Assembly (NCBI RefSeq): GCF_022539665.2
Contig: NC_081334.1
Coordinates: 3,720,001-3,784,000, forward strand
Direction of reading: 5' to 3'
DNA from: Daphnia carinata
Lineage: Eukaryota; Arthropoda; Branchiopoda; Diplostraca; Daphniidae
Length of the DNA stretch: 64,000 nucleotides
In this document: piece after piece, positions 44,701 to 57,746 of the stretch
Position numbering within the stretch: position 1 is the stretch's first letter
Layout of the letters: each line of letters opens with the position of its first letter
Made by a program: the position numbers and the translations under genes
The notes under the pieces: model-generated
Databases searched by the model: none
What the model saw: the letters and a program-made list of their open reading frames with translations, nothing else
What the model was told of the DNA's origin: nothing

Positions 44701-47693
44701 CTTTTAACGATTAAAGATTTCCTGCTCATAAATCACCGATGCATCTCTACACAGTTTGCTAACGTCTTGGATTCTTTGTTGTCTTGATATCGATCGATTC
44801 CCGTGTTCTTCAATTATTGAAGAATAAGAAATAGCCTCTCCCCGAATGTTTTATCGTTTACAAGAAATCGTTGTCTAAAAATTCCTGTTCCACAAAAATG
44901 CCATCAGAGGGAAAATTGAAACAACATCCGATCTGATTGATGGACAAAACCTGCCGTTCACTGTGTGACGATCCCTATGACATTTGTATCTCTTTTTTTA
45001 CGGCGTACACAGACGCCATTTTATGACGGTGTGGCGATTAAAGAGCCGACTATTTACAATCCAGCGAGTCATAAGGACAGAAGCAAGCGGATGCGACCGG
45101 AATATCTATGTAAGCTGCCAGTATATAGACGTATATTCATGTTCACCCAACTCTCTGTGTGGATCCCCCTGTATTGATTTTTTCTTCTGCATGGTCCTCT
45201 TTTGAGAGACGGAGCAAACAAAACGTTAAAAAAAGAAAGGGACAAGATGGCTGCCGCATAAGATTAAATAATAATATGTAAAAGAGTGCAAACAAAAAAT
45301 TACCCTTAAATAAGATGCTCCCTTTTTATAACTTAAGAAAAAAAAATGTTACCTTGCGACTTGTTAAGCATCCGAAGAATCCCTTGGCTCTTTGGCGCAC
45401 GTGAGACGAGCGATCCAGCACATCCGTTTCTTTTTTGTTGATGCAATACTGTTCGCGAATGTCTTCTCTTGAATAAAGGGCCGTTTCATATTGCTCCGAT
45501 TTTCCAGCGCCTCCAACTTTTGGATTTTTTGTTGTACGGCCCATTCGATCGCTATTGGCCGTTTTCGATGATCCGACGTCAACCTGCGAAATAGTTTCAT
45601 GTCAACTGACGTGTGTGACGCAGGGTCTAATAATAAATCGAAGCTGTTGCCCTTGACACGTCATTTTGAGTAGACTGTCAAAACAGCTGATTTGCTTGCA
45701 AGTCAATTGATTTTCCAGCATTTCATGATTTTGGATAGTTAATAAATTCTAGTGCAACTGACTTGAATGGAAACGTCACTCCGGTTGTTGCCTCGGTTGC
45801 CTCTGCCCGCCGGCTGGCCTGTCGGATGATGAACGTTTCCAACGGCGCCACCAAAATCCCGAGAAGTTGGCAATCCTCTTAGCGCTCCTAATCAAATTTA
45901 TTGACATTAAATCGATAGATTAATAAGTGGTAATTAAAAGAACGTTAGATTTAACGCTTTTCGAATAATTGGATCAAAAGGCGCAAAAAAAAAGAAAGAT
46001 CTATAAATAAAGAGCCTCGACGCAAACAAGATGGATATCTTCTTCAGGGCATCCGCAATATCCACATCCAATGGGGAAACAACGCATATAATAAAGGTCC
46101 TCTGGGTTTAACTGTGGACTACTCTAATAAGTTTCCCGCTAGCAGCATTTTTCGGAAAATGTAAATATAAATCCTAAAATCTTGTTTAGACTCTGGTGAC
46201 ATTCGATTACTTTTCGTTAATACATTGCAGAGGCCTTTTCAGCGATTGTTTTGCTCAGAAAAATCGAACTGTGGGTCTGATAAGAAAAACTAATGCGATC
46301 GAATGTTGCAGATTTCTTATCTCCAATATCACGACATTGTAACTGAATTCTTTGAAAACAATTCGTTGGCTAGAAATTAAACATTCCGATTTAAAAAAAA
46401 ACACGACAAAAATGAATTGCCTAAGAAAATTGATCGATTTATGCCACATTCGCCGAAAACTTTTATGGAATCCAGACAGATTGTCTCTGCTATTTTTTCT
46501 TTCCCACGTCTATGGTGAATTCCACCATTCCCCCCCCTAAAAAAACATCTTGTTTCTAAAGAGGGGGGCTACTTCCGGAACATCCCACAACATCCGCATT
46601 TGTTCTCTTTCCCCCATTTTCGACCCTTTAAATTAGGAAATTGTTGTTCGATAAAATCCCCCCCTTTAACGGCGGAATAAAGACATTTAAATGAATGGCG
46701 GGATTGTATGGGAGTATTTGGCCGTAGCAAGTGTATCCTCTCTAAAAATAGATTCCCGAAACTGATTTTCAAGGAAGTTATGAACGATATTCTTATGTCT
46801 ACTTTTGGTCTACTCTGGGAAATGCCTGTCCTATATACGAAAAAAAAAAAAACAATCTGAAATAAGTTGTTTTTACAGCTTAACAAATATGTCAAGCTCG
46901 GCATTGAATTTGAAAAAAGGGACGGTTAAATTGCGCTCTGTTTTAATACGATCGATGGTGAAAGATCTGTAGCTACGCGCTTGATAGTCCAATGGTGCGT
47001 GACATCAAAGACACCCAAAGAAAAATTTGATGACTACGTCTTTGCTGAATAAGGATCGAAAACAAAAGATTGGCGAACATCACAGAAACTAGCAAATGAA
47101 AATCCTTTTAAAATCTATAATTAAAAATGCTCGCACAGTACGAACCTTTTTCTTTAATCAAAACGACAGTTGTTTTCCAAAGAACACGCGGAATATCTTA
47201 AACAAAAATAGCAGTGAACACGAGAATCCCCGTCCGGATTGACGGTTACTGAACGACTGACGTTAAATTCTTTTCAAGAAACTCTTTCACAGACGCTAGG
47301 GTCACCCCGGCAACATATCTGGCAACAGCCCCGCTGTACACCTTCTTTTTTTAGCGCCCCCCCCCTCCCTCTAATCTTTCTCATTCTCACTGGCGTGTAC
47401 GCGTCTGTCCTTTTGTCTATTTATACACGGATTCAAGAGAAAAACAAACGGCGAGTAAGGTTAACTAAGAACGCAAACATCTGTTGCCCCCGTGCTATTA
47501 TGTTTTCATAATAAGCCAAATTATCCCTTTGATAGGACTAATCCTATTGTTCTTATTCTCTAAAATTGCCGCAATTTTAGCCTGAAAAAAAAAAAACATG
47601 TGACGGACCTGGCGGTGCGTGATGCTGTTGAATGATGGCATTTCCGACGTTAGTGTCCGAATCTCTCGAGTAAGCTCTTATATTGATCGCCAT
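35702..47693 (-). CDS. PDZ-PH-PH scaffold protein, 1819 residues, 19 coding exons
   Basis: Coding exons: 47609-47693, 45763-45887, 45353-45583, 44496-44648, 43245-43358, 43121-43185, 42682-43055, 42500-42606, 39694-42437, 39531-39607, 39370-39471, 39131-39256, 38608-38724, 38089-38295, 37433-37689, 36533-36721, 36170-36353, 35871-36021, 35702-35753. Every junction keeps phase and the total is 5460 nt. Residues 1 to about 1330 are Ser/Pro/Glu-rich and mostly disordered, with basic Cys segments ([10 protein letters not shown]) that might bind membranes. A conserved-looking block ([16 protein letters not shown]) lies near 1370. The PDZ domain is about 1474-1545, with the FGFRIHG binding loop and [17 protein letters not shown] domain 1 (about 1585-1690) has GYLWKK and [19 protein letters not shown] domain 2 (about 1714-1819) has [23 protein letters not shown] and ends [12 protein letters not shown] just before the stop. 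It is probably a membrane-associated signalling scaffold. Domain content resembles vertebrate PDZPH1-type proteins; orthology is not shown. Confidence 0.85.
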
Positions 47694-47947
47694 GTCTTCT
47701 TCGTTCTTTTTTTTTGATTTTTACGAGACGCTCTCAATCTTCAGTGATGAGCAGTGCTCCTTCCACACGGCCGAATTGATAGGTTTAATGATGGATTCTC
47801 TTGCTGTTTTCTTGGGCCTATGTTGAGACTCGTGTTGACCCGACCTAAACATTAATTTCAAATGAAAAAAGAACAAGCTGAGATGTAAAAAGATTAAATA
47901 CCTAGAAGTAGGACGTCCTCATTTACGGAATGAATCTCTCGCGATCC
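47694..47947 (-). other. 5' UTR of the PDZ-PH-PH gene with a noncoding exon
   Basis: The first coding exon extends upstream to an acceptor (TTTAG/GTCGGG) at 47844. A 47-bp noncoding exon with canonical ends (TACACAG acceptor; CTAG/GTATTT donor) lies at about 47902-47947. A further upstream donor (CATCAG/GTATTT) at 48398 may end another 5' exon. Confidence 0.5.
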
Positions 47948-47949
47948 CT

Positions 47950-50471
47950 GTGTACACAAAAGAAAAAAAACATTCAAGATAAAATCGATAAACATAGGTG
48001 AATCCAAAATCCGTTACACATTCGTTTAAAAAAAAGGTCTAAATTTTATAGTATCCCTTTCTAGAGATTGCAGTTCGTTGTACGATGTAACTCCACTTAT
48101 TAAGTAACAAAGGATCGTTCAATCTCTTTTTACAGCGACGGAAGATATTTCTTTTTCACATTTTATATGCGCTTGCTTATATAATAAAGATACTACCGCG
48201 AGAGAACATCAGGCTTTTTTTTTATAGAGCTGGACGTAGACGGAATGCTTGCGCACAGTTCATAAGCACAAAGTTTTATAGCTGTCTCTGCGAAATATGA
48301 CAAGATGGTTCCAGCGAAATATCAAGGGTCCTCATTTTTCGCACTTGGATCGATTCAAACTTGCGTATCTTTTCAATTTATTAAAAAAAAAAAATACCTG
48401 ATGGACCGGCTCAAAATCAACTGTCGAAATGTTTAGCTTCGCGAAAAGAAATGAGACTAGGGGTCTCTTTAACAATTGCAATGTTAACACATTTACGAAT
48501 TTTGTGAAAAATCAAACATTTTCTGGACACAAACACGGTTCGCTGATGCTGCTAGATGTTGTCATCAGGAAAAAAAAAAAAAAAAGCGCCGCTGTCGCCA
48601 CTCAACTTGTGTGCCCCCCAACGGCTTTTGCCCCACTACTACATCTAGCATTTACTAACCTATACACTCCATCCCCGGTGATGCTGCTCTATCGATCCTC
48701 ACCGTCTCTCGTTTCCTCAAAAGATTTTCTTTTTTTTTTTTTATTATTCCAACCGCGCAACGCGGATGCGCACGACGTTCATCAACAGCAGAAAAAAACG
48801 TGAAGAGGGATATGTACGAGTTGCAGGCGCGTGCGATAATCATCCCACCGTCCTGGCATTTTCTTACACATTGTCTTTCATGTGTTATCAATATTTTTTT
48901 TTTTTTGCAAGGGTTGTACTTTATTATCCTCTGGTGTTACGGTTTCTGCCATGTTCTTAGAGTTTAGTATTATTCCCTTTTGGTATGCCCCATACAACTA
49001 GTTTATTATTTGTCTGACAACTCTCCATAGTCTAACTACTGACGAGGGAAAATGAGGTTTGATTACATTTCGGTGATGTGAAAATGTTTGACTGAAAAGT
49101 AGTTTTTAAAAAAATAAATAAATGGGGAGGGCATGACAAACGTCATGTCACATTCTGGCGCGACTTGTCTTTCTGCGCGTTAGAGGAGCACACCCAAAAG
49201 AATTGCGGAAGTCGCGGATAAACTTGTTAACGCGCGTCAGCTCCTATTTACTTTTGCTTTAACAAACCGCTGTCGCCCTGACTGTTTTGCAAAATGAAAA
49301 TAGATTGGAACTGAAAGGGGGGGGAAGAAGTCTGTGCACCTGAAAAAGTTAAAGAGGGCAAAAAAATAGAGTAGAAAGGGAAAAACAGGGAGTGAATTGC
49401 CTAATCCTATTTTCATCTTTATCGATGTTGATATGGAAATGAAGACTATCGATTTCGGGGTTTTGCTGTCGCCATTTTGGTAAATCCCACGCTACCCATG
49501 GCACTTTGTACTCTTCAGATGATACAAGCGGTATAAGCAATTCCATTTCCAAATATCTTATTTACATATATGTAAATCAAGAGGGAAAGCGGCAAAGAAA
49601 ACACTATAAATAAAAGCCCATTTTTTTAAGAAGGGGGAAAACGCTAGCAAACGCCATCTAACGCCCAAACAAAACACTTTTCAATTTTGAAAAATTCAAA
49701 ATAGTTCAAAGATTGCCGAGAGAAAAATTAAGATCGAAACAGCAAAGGAGGATCAATTAAAAAATTAATTCACAATCCTAGGTACCTCGCAAACGCACAA
49801 ACAGCCTAGTAAAAATATTGATTTTGCAGATGCGACTGACACAATTACCCTTCAATCTACTTGGCACGTCTTCCAAAAGAAACGAAAATAAGAAAAATAG
49901 GATGGAAATATTAGAAAACAAATGAAAGGGAAATATACGATACGAAGACGCCTACGCGAGGAACGAAATTCATCCGGAAAATGTGCCACGACAACAATCA
50001 TTCATTACACTGAGCACCTAATTAGTCTCTCGATTTTTGCACATCACTAACGACTAGCTATTACGCCATTCCTCCCACGTAATAGCAGACACAGAGGGAA
50101 GGCGGATTCGTTAGTAGAAATGAATCGGTCGGCTGGGCTTAATGACACAAATGGCATTTTTCAGCATTGTCTACTTGCACTTTTATTTTTACCATCAATT
50201 ACCGCAGACAGATAGCAATTTGTAGAAAATTAATTATGAAAAGCTAGTCCTATCGCACTGCAATGAGAAAAGATAGGCGCAACGGTCTAGATTATTTTTT
50301 TCATTTGAAATCCCATCCCATCCCCCTTTTAAGGAAGGAAAAATCCCATCCCATCCCCCTAAAGGAAAACGAACTCGTTTCTCTAAGTTGCTGTGATATG
50401 TTAAAACGAACTTCTTGCAACATAAACATCGTCAATGACTTCCCATAAAATAATTCATATCATAGTCCTAC
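47950..50471. other. Mostly noncoding upstream region
   Basis: A minus-strand frame (49349-49552) begins with a protein-like stretch (SSEEYKVPWVAWDLPKWRQQ), but no splice partner was found. The plus-strand frame 48429-48803 overlaps A-runs and shows no family features. A 33-bp spaced repeat lies at 50310-50360. Confidence 0.25.
50310..50360 (+). repeat. Short duplicated CCCATCCCAT motif
   Basis: ATCCCATCCCATCCCCCT occurs at 50310-50327 and almost unchanged at 50343-50360, separated by a purine-rich spacer. Confidence 0.7.
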
Positions 50472-51720
50472 CTTCAACATTCGGCGTATGCAGGTGATGG
50501 CAAGCCCAATGATGAAATCCGTCATAACGCTGTGGTTGGCCAGCTTGTCTGTTCAGGAATACTGCGATACCTTTCACAGAATAGAGCAACAATTACTATA
50601 TTAGACATTTGTCATCACATGTGGCAAAGGGAGATTGGTAGGGCAAATGAGTACGAACGATTAGGCACCGTAGGGCATCCAGACAAGACAGGCAATTTGC
50701 TACGACACAAAATGAGGGTAAACAAGATTTCTTCCCTGCTGGTTAAGCAACGACATCGACCAATTGAATTTCGTTTAATGAGCTGTATGGCTGATAATAT
50801 GATGCATCATGCAAGTAAAATTTGCTGTCGTCATGAATGGTAGATTCAATAACGAGAAGTCTAAAACATGATCGGAAAGCCATCCGGCTTTTACAAATGA
50901 TCTAAGTGATAAAGTAAAATTTTGTTTCGAGTAACTGAAGTTTCACGAAGCCCCACGCTTGGGTTTAGGACTGTTCCGGAAAAGGATCTGGCTATCAGTA
51001 AAACTTCTGCACCAATATCTACAATTCAATTCAACTGAAAATATTAGTAATTAGCGACAGCAAACGTTGTTGATATGCAAAGGCTACGATGTATAAATCC
51101 TACCCACTATCAGTGAAAAATAATTTTCTCCATAATTACACCAATCGATGCAGAAAGCAATGACCCTCAAAATTCTTTAAAACCATTACAGATTAAGCTG
51201 TTTGCACGATTTACTACCGATATCAAACGATTTTCTTCGATTATTCAATACAGCCGCCCCAAATTTCTCATACAGGCATACGAACAAAGAAATACTACAT
51301 TACGCGTTTCTACACTTAGACTAAAAATACAAGGCACAATGAATTAGTATCACTAATATTGAACACTCAAACAAACTAGTTAAGAAAAAAAAGCGAATTT
51401 GGTCAGCATTGCTAAACACACCAAACGAAAAATGTCGGCCACAAGAGGCACTGGTAATTGGCCGGAGGCACAGTTTTTTCCAAGTTGCTCAGTCGCAACG
51501 CAGGGATTTCGAATTTAGTTAAGTGAAACAAATGGAGTACGAATGATGTTATCGAACTATGGATTAACTCTAACTTTGTGACGATTCCCTGATTACTTTA
51601 CACAAAGGAAGTGGCTAGCATTTGCAAACGATGGGGCACACGAATAGCAAATAAATATGAAAATTTGATATTTACCAAAATTTTTGGCCTCCCGACTAGT
51701 TGACGAAGATAATTCGCCAT
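50472..51720 (-). CDS. Candidate small minus-strand gene (first exon and one later exon)
   Basis: A possible first coding exon, 51676-51720, encodes MANYLRQLVGRPKIL and ends TTG/GTAAAT. It looks like a mitochondrial or membrane N terminus. A later exon, 50472-50548 (acceptor CTGAACAG, donor AAG/GTAGGA), encodes KLANHSVMTDFIIGLAIT, with a short hydrophobic segment. Their phases (0 and 1) do not match directly, so a middle exon would be needed. A conserved small mitochondrial subunit is possible but not recognised. Confidence 0.25.
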
Positions 51721-51729
51721 GATTGATTG

Positions 51730-53039
51730 GACTTTTTCAACTTCGCCAAACGAAGGGATGACTCCATGCCGTCTCCATTTTTTCGTCACTGTTCAACGTG
51801 GTCTTTCCCTCAACGGCTCAGTTCAACCAGCATGACTCCTTGGAGTCATTTGGCCTTCACATTGTTTATCCACCAAAATTTCCAACATCGCTTATTGTTT
51901 AACATTCTAGCACACACCAAAAGCTGCCTTAAAATATTACTTTGAGAAAAAAAAGTAAGTTACTGTAACCATTGTCTTCACCGTGTCAGATAACGTTGGA
52001 CAATGACGCGCAATTGTTTAGTTCCTTCGTCATCGACAATTAAATGGCGGAAGCAGAGGTCAGCACAGCTGTCACAATTCACAATTCTGCCGCGAAATTT
52101 CCAAAACTAAAAACATTAATGTTTACATTGCAATTATTTAACTTTAAGTGCTTTCATTTTTTAGAAAATAAAAATTTTTATAATTTGTTTGCTGAAATCA
52201 ATTACTGAAATTTTGTAGTAAATGGTGAAACGTTCAACTTCCTCAGTTCGCTTCCTTGGTCAGTTCGAAGTTGGGCACACGAGGTTGAACGGTCATTTGG
52301 AACTGATCTATCCTTTTAGTTTAGAAGAAACGCAACAGTTTCTATATAATCCAGTGTTGGAATCCTAGGAAATACGTCGATCCTGCATGTGCAGCCCTAC
52401 AACAGCTCAATTAGCTTTAGTAAGTTTTTTTGTAAACTAGTTATTTAAAGTTTTGCTTCACTGTTCTTCCCTGTTGCTTGGGGCTTCTGATCGTAATTTT
52501 TCATCTGCATTGCCACCATTTTAATATGAAACTTTGGTTTGGCTCTCGCGTTTTATCGGCGAAAAGATATTTTTGTCCGTGTTTTTAGTGGCTATTTGTT
52601 AACCAAAAAAGGATCAAGTTGTCATCGCATGCTCGGTGATGTCGTAAAAATGAATTTAGTCGTTTTAGCTGATGGCAATCGTTCTCAAGGTTGGTCTGCC
52701 AAAAAAGGACAGACAAATAAAATTGTACTATCCTAAAGTCTCAAGAAATTCAAACAACGGCCTTCATGGCTTTGCTTTCTTAAGGACAAAATACAGAGCA
52801 GCCATTGTTCTTAATTTAATTGAGGAATATTTACTTTGATATGGCATTGTGAAAGTCTTGCTTAGGAAAAAACTTCGATTGTGGAGAAACCTTTGCATTA
52901 CTAATGGCTAACTGAATTGGCATTTGAATTCCTAGAAACTGGAATAAAGAATCATACCAGATATACGTCCATGGGGCGTTCAGCTGGCTTGCAGGTCATC
53001 ACAATGTGGACACTGAAGTTGCTGTTGGATTCGGTCGTT
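51730..53039. other. Noncoding or unresolved
   Basis: A short plus-strand frame at 52222-52368 begins MVKRSTSSVRFLGQFEVGH (48 codons) without context. Nothing else is supported. Confidence 0.25.
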
Positions 53040-54310
53040 GCCAGCAGACAGGATGAAAATCAGCCAAAGATCTAATGAATGGATTCGATGAACGTCAGAT
53101 TTTCTACAGGAAAATTAAAAACTCGTTAGTGAACTGTGGTATGTATGATTATGCCTCACGATTACCCGTTTTATTTTTGCCTTTGGCTTCATTGAACAAC
53201 GTACACGTCAACTCAAAGTGCAGTACGTTAGCCAATGAGTTTGATATGGTCGACTACTACTAAAAGTGATTCGATTTGCATGGCTATTAGTCCGTCTCGT
53301 CAATTACGAATGTTCAACAACGGATTTGAAGTTATCCGGTGTTGCTGGGAATGAAGTGCTCGACGAAAACGGCAAAGAGATTAAACCCATTATTACTTCG
53401 GAAGAGACGAGACAAGACGGGTTTCAAATACTAGTAATATATGCCAGAAACATAAGCATAATTTCTTTCATAAGCATCTGTGATGTTACGCCATAGTCCA
53501 AAACCCTTTTATGGTAAACGTAGCATTATCACTAAATATTCAAAAAAGTAAGACGCAACGCCCTATTCAACGCAGAACAATGTTCCTTTAAAACATTTTA
53601 ATAATTTACTTGTTACACAACCTTAATTATGGAAAGATGCATCAACAATGACGAAATTGAAAGTCTCACTTGACTAATTTTTTTTTTTTCGCCAGCAGAC
53701 ACAAAAATTTCACTTGAGGAGGCGCTGATGAAAAATGAAGATAAATCGACCGCCAATGATCCAACGGATGCACTCTATGAACATCAGATTTTCTTAAAGA
53801 AATTTAAACAAAAACCTGATAATGAGTTGTGGTATGTGTAACATTTTCTATCAACTACGCGTTTTATTTTTGTAAGTTGTTTCATTGGGCTTCGTGCACA
53901 TCGATTACAAGCGTAGTACGGTAGTCAATCAGTTTGGAGTCGTTGGCTTCGTTAAATAGTGATTCGATTTAATTTTGTTTGTTAGTTAATCCCCACTTAA
54001 AGTAAAGAAAATGTGTTTGTCATAGAATAACCAAGAAAATTTCTTTTCTAGGGGGATGGAGTAGGACAATGACTTGAAAAACTGCGCGAGAAAGATAAGC
54101 AAGGTTACTTTCATAACAGTGGATTACGTCATGCGATAGTTCAAATCTCTATCATGATGATTGTAACGCTATCATTAAATGATGAAAACAATCAGAAGCA
54201 ACGCTCATTTTAACAAACAGAGAAGTTCATTTAGAAAATTTTAATAATTTATTTGTTACGCAGCCTCAATTATGGAACGAATTCGTCGACTATGGTTGTA
54301 CAGAAAGTCG
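53040..54310 (+). repeat. Degenerate tandem duplication, unit about 640-690 bp
   Basis: Several landmarks repeat in the same order. TGAACGTCAGATTTTC at 53089 corresponds to TGAACATCAGATTTTC at 53778. AGTGATTCGATTT near 53266 recurs near 53960. A segment beginning ATTTTAATAATTTACTTGTT at 53596 recurs at 54238 with a few changes. Small protein-like fragments (for example KISLEEALMKNEDKS after a Cys-free acceptor near 53697) suggest that the unit once included an exon, but stops break both copies. Confidence 0.65.
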
Positions 54311-54319
54311 TCTAAGGTT

Positions 54320-56885
54320 TGTTCGTGTTTTGTTATCATTTTTAAAAATTTATTTACAGATAAAATTCCTCGACATTTTTCTGCAGGACGCTATTTGCAT
54401 TTTCAGCGGTTCTTTTGAATCAATAAAACGTGGAAGAAGGATCACGTAAAAAAACGTTTTTTGCCTACATAATTGGTATGTCTTAAACGTTTATGCGAAA
54501 ACATATGATGAAAGCTTCAGCATTTTTACATGTCATGCAGTTTTTTTTTTTTAGGAAGAAAAAAAGTTGTTTACCTTTTCCGACAACCAGCGAAATGGGA
54601 CCCTAAACATTTTGGAGGGACGTACTCAAAAAAAGCAGTTAAGTTTTGAATACTACCTTATTTGAATAATCGATCACGAGCGCCCATTCGACGCAATATT
54701 TAGTGGTTGTCGATTCTTACGCTGAAACCCACAAGCGAAAAAAAAATAACATCTATTTTTCAGGTCGCACCTTCCAACCCTCCCTTTCAATGCTAATGCG
54801 CCAGCTTCCCTACCCCTCTTTTATTGGCACTAAACAAACACCGGCCCATATAATTTTAGTTAATAAAAAAAAAACAGCCTTTAGTATCCTCTGTAGTTTT
54901 CCATCATCTTTGGCGTCTTGTCAAATCGATCGTTAAGCTTATTTTTTTTATCGCTGTTTTTAAATAGTTTGATGTTTCCCGGTCCCAAGGCCAGCTCAAG
55001 TTATTCGCTCCGTCTTCCACGTACGTCACTGCATGATTGTTACCCCTCTTCCTGTAATCAATGACCTCTCCTAAGAGGCAATAGTTCTTCTTGACAAGTC
55101 TGCCGTGTCACGTGTGCTCTATTTTAACAAACAAAATCTACTTTTCCGTTGAACGGAATCCTTTTGTTTTTAACCGCAGGGAGGCAGACGATAAATAACG
55201 AAAAAGTGAAAAGTAATTTTTGTTTACGAATGTTTTAGGATATCATCGATTCAATGCGCTGACACAGCTGGCACAATCGGATGGAATTTGGAATTCTAAA
55301 TACTAAACAGAAAGTATTACCAGAAAGATGCGAGCCGGATGCAAATGCCGCCGGTTGTCACGCTCCGCCGACTAAGCAAATCGTGGAATGTAACGTGAGT
55401 CAAAGTCTTTTATTCTACTTCCACACTTTAGCCTTTTTCTATTCTTACAGACGTCAGTTGACTTTCTTTGAAGTTTTCTTTTCCGACCGCTCAGCGATTC
55501 GGATGTTAAAACGCATCCGTCTCATTTTAAAAGCTCAGAATGTAGACGGAAGTCGGAGGACTGCACCGCGAGACAATGATTCTCCATTGTACGTATCCTA
55601 AACATTACCCGTTTATTCTACCGGATGGAAAGCAGGGAAAACGGGTGAATGCTGTAGGTCTTATAATCTGTAGAAGTCTTTGATATAAAAAAACTCTTGA
55701 TTTCGTGCGTCACGGAGTTTCGTCTTTTTGGCATACCAAAGTATGGTAATTAGTAAGTTTCATGATACTAGTCGGACGTCAAATATTTCTTTTGCCAGTT
55801 TACGTCAATGCAAAACGTCGGAACAAAAACAATGGACTTCAAGGAAAAAAAGTTTGGATGTCAACAAAAGAGAACTGGACACTGCTGCCATCTGTTGCCA
55901 ATCTACGAAGTATTTTACCATAAACGTTGGGCTTCAAATTTAAAGGGCAAAACTATTACAACATCGCAAGGAAATTTTTAAGGTGAATTTCTTTACGTTA
56001 ACGCACATTTCCACAATTACGTTATCCTTTTCTTCAACGCAGCTTTTAGGGAGACATTGTTCGAGTTAAAACGAATGGCGGCGGTGCTTTCTGGTGGCTA
56101 TGTATTCGTAGTTTTTTATTTTCCACCATCGTTCAAAAAAATTTTAATCGACACTACACTCGGAAGTGCATTCGTTACATAGACTCTGAGACCTTTTAAG
56201 CTAAACGATTCATCTCGGATCCTTCGTACCGTGGTAAATAGTAGTGGCTTTTGTCTGCATATTCTAATAAGTGCGAGCAGTACGAACGCATAAGAGCTCT
56301 TTGGTTTTTAATGCCAGGGCAATTATTTGTTTAAGAGCAATCCTCAAGTGCAGCGAGCAACTAGAAAACGCGTCATGAGGTCTAACTATTATATCCACAA
56401 ACTATTGATTAGAAGAAAGAGTACATGCTGAAGTTACTACGTAGCGTCGGTTGTCGAGGATGTTGGCGAGGAGGTGAGTAATGTGAAACATATTTACAAC
56501 TTTTACGTAAATCGCTTTTTTTTTTATTAGTCTGATAGGAAAGTCTTCCTTTCTCTTCGCTTCGCGTTATGCACGTGTAAGTAGACTGGAAGCCGATTAT
56601 TTCGTATTCAAATCGGGTTTTAAAATGTCAACAACTTATTTATTATTTACAGTCCATTATGATACCGATACTTTTTTTTTCAGCGGAATTCCGTAAAAAA
56701 TGTCGATAAATTTTCCATGAGACATTTTAAAGAATAACCATGAAGCATTATCATCGTGAAAATTATGTCTTTCATGCCGTTATAATTATGTCAACTATCG
56801 ATAACGAGCAGTGGCATAGCGAGGCGGGGCCTGACGTCAATTGAATCAATTGCAACTCGTTTACATGTAAGTCGTTTAACAGTGA
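54320..56885. other. Mostly noncoding, one exon-like segment
   Basis: A plus-strand segment ending at a GTGAGT donor at about 55395 encodes a Cys-containing stretch (ERCEPDANAAGCHAPPTKQ) with an acceptor (CTTACAG) about 55 bp on. The downstream frame matching that phase stops quickly. It may be a fragment of an extracellular-domain gene. Confidence 0.25.
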
Positions 56886-57221
56886 ATGGAATTTGTTAAT
56901 ATCAATGAAGGTATTTGTTGTGTAAGCCTTCTAGTGTACAAGGAAGGAATGAAACGTCATGGCACTTCTGTTAATTGGAAAAGTTTTGTTGAGTTCACAA
57001 ACATTTTGATTTGTAAACTTCTCAATGAACTTTCAACGACGACGGAACCGAGACTTTTATTTTGGAGATTCAAAGAAAAATATCGTGAATCTTTTCCTTT
57101 ACATTTAATTAAAGAAATGGTTAATTTTAAAACAAAACAACCAACGCCAAAAACTGCATTGGTATTGTTTGATAAATACTCGATGAACTTCTCAAATCTA
57201 TCGCATTTGATTGTTAATTAG
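56886..57221 (+). CDS. Unrecognised 111-residue frame
   Basis: An uninterrupted ATG-started frame with balanced, non-repetitive composition (WKSFVEFTNILICKLLNELS). No domain, no signal peptide and no splice sites. It is longer than expected by chance in this AT-rich stretch, but there is no other support. Confidence 0.25.
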   Translation: MEFVNINEGICCVSLLVYKEGMKRHGTSVNWKSFVEFTNILICKLLNELSTTTEPRLLFWRFKEKYRESFPLHLIKEMVNFKTKQPTPKTALVLFDKYSMNFSNLSHLIVN

Positions 57222-57560
57222 TCAATTGCAGACGAATAAATTAATATGGCCAGTTATAAGTTACGAAACTTATATGCAGAACTAGAAACCGGTGTTTAAT
57301 GCAGGTAACTAAAGTCCCCAAAATTAAATTTTTAAAGCTATTTTTTCTAACGTTTTACTGCTGTCTTGACATGTAGGAAACCTTTCGCATTTGGATGTAC
57401 CGTAGCAACCAGTTAACCGCGTATACCTGTTTTCTTAGTTAACCTGGTCAACGGATATGACCTCGGACTTCCTTGGGTAGCAACAGAAGAACTTATTTAT
57501 AAACTACAATAAAAATAGGTCGAAGGGTCGCTACAAAAACAGGTGAAAGTATAGAAAAGG

Positions 57561-57670
57561 CCCAACTTGTTTACCTGTGAACGAGGTCAGTTTTTTTTTC
57601 TATTTCCTGTAGATATGGAAAACCGTAAACTCCATCTGGAGTAAATGCGTAGCTCCCTGGCGTATATAAA
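57561..57670 (+). promoter_or_regulatory. Promoter of secreted A/Q/P-rich gene copy 1
   Basis: An identical 32-bp element shared with copy 2 lies at 57561-57592. It contains TTGTTTAC (forkhead-type site) and AGGTCA (nuclear-receptor half site). A TATA box TATATAAA follows at 57663-57670. The start codon is at 57747. Element-to-TATA spacing is about 70 bp in both copies. Confidence 0.6.
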
Positions 57671-57746
57671 GACCAGAGATTTCTTGGAAAAGACACACTC
57701 CACCTTGTTAACTCCTCCAGTTCGACACTCAACTCTCCAGCTCAAA

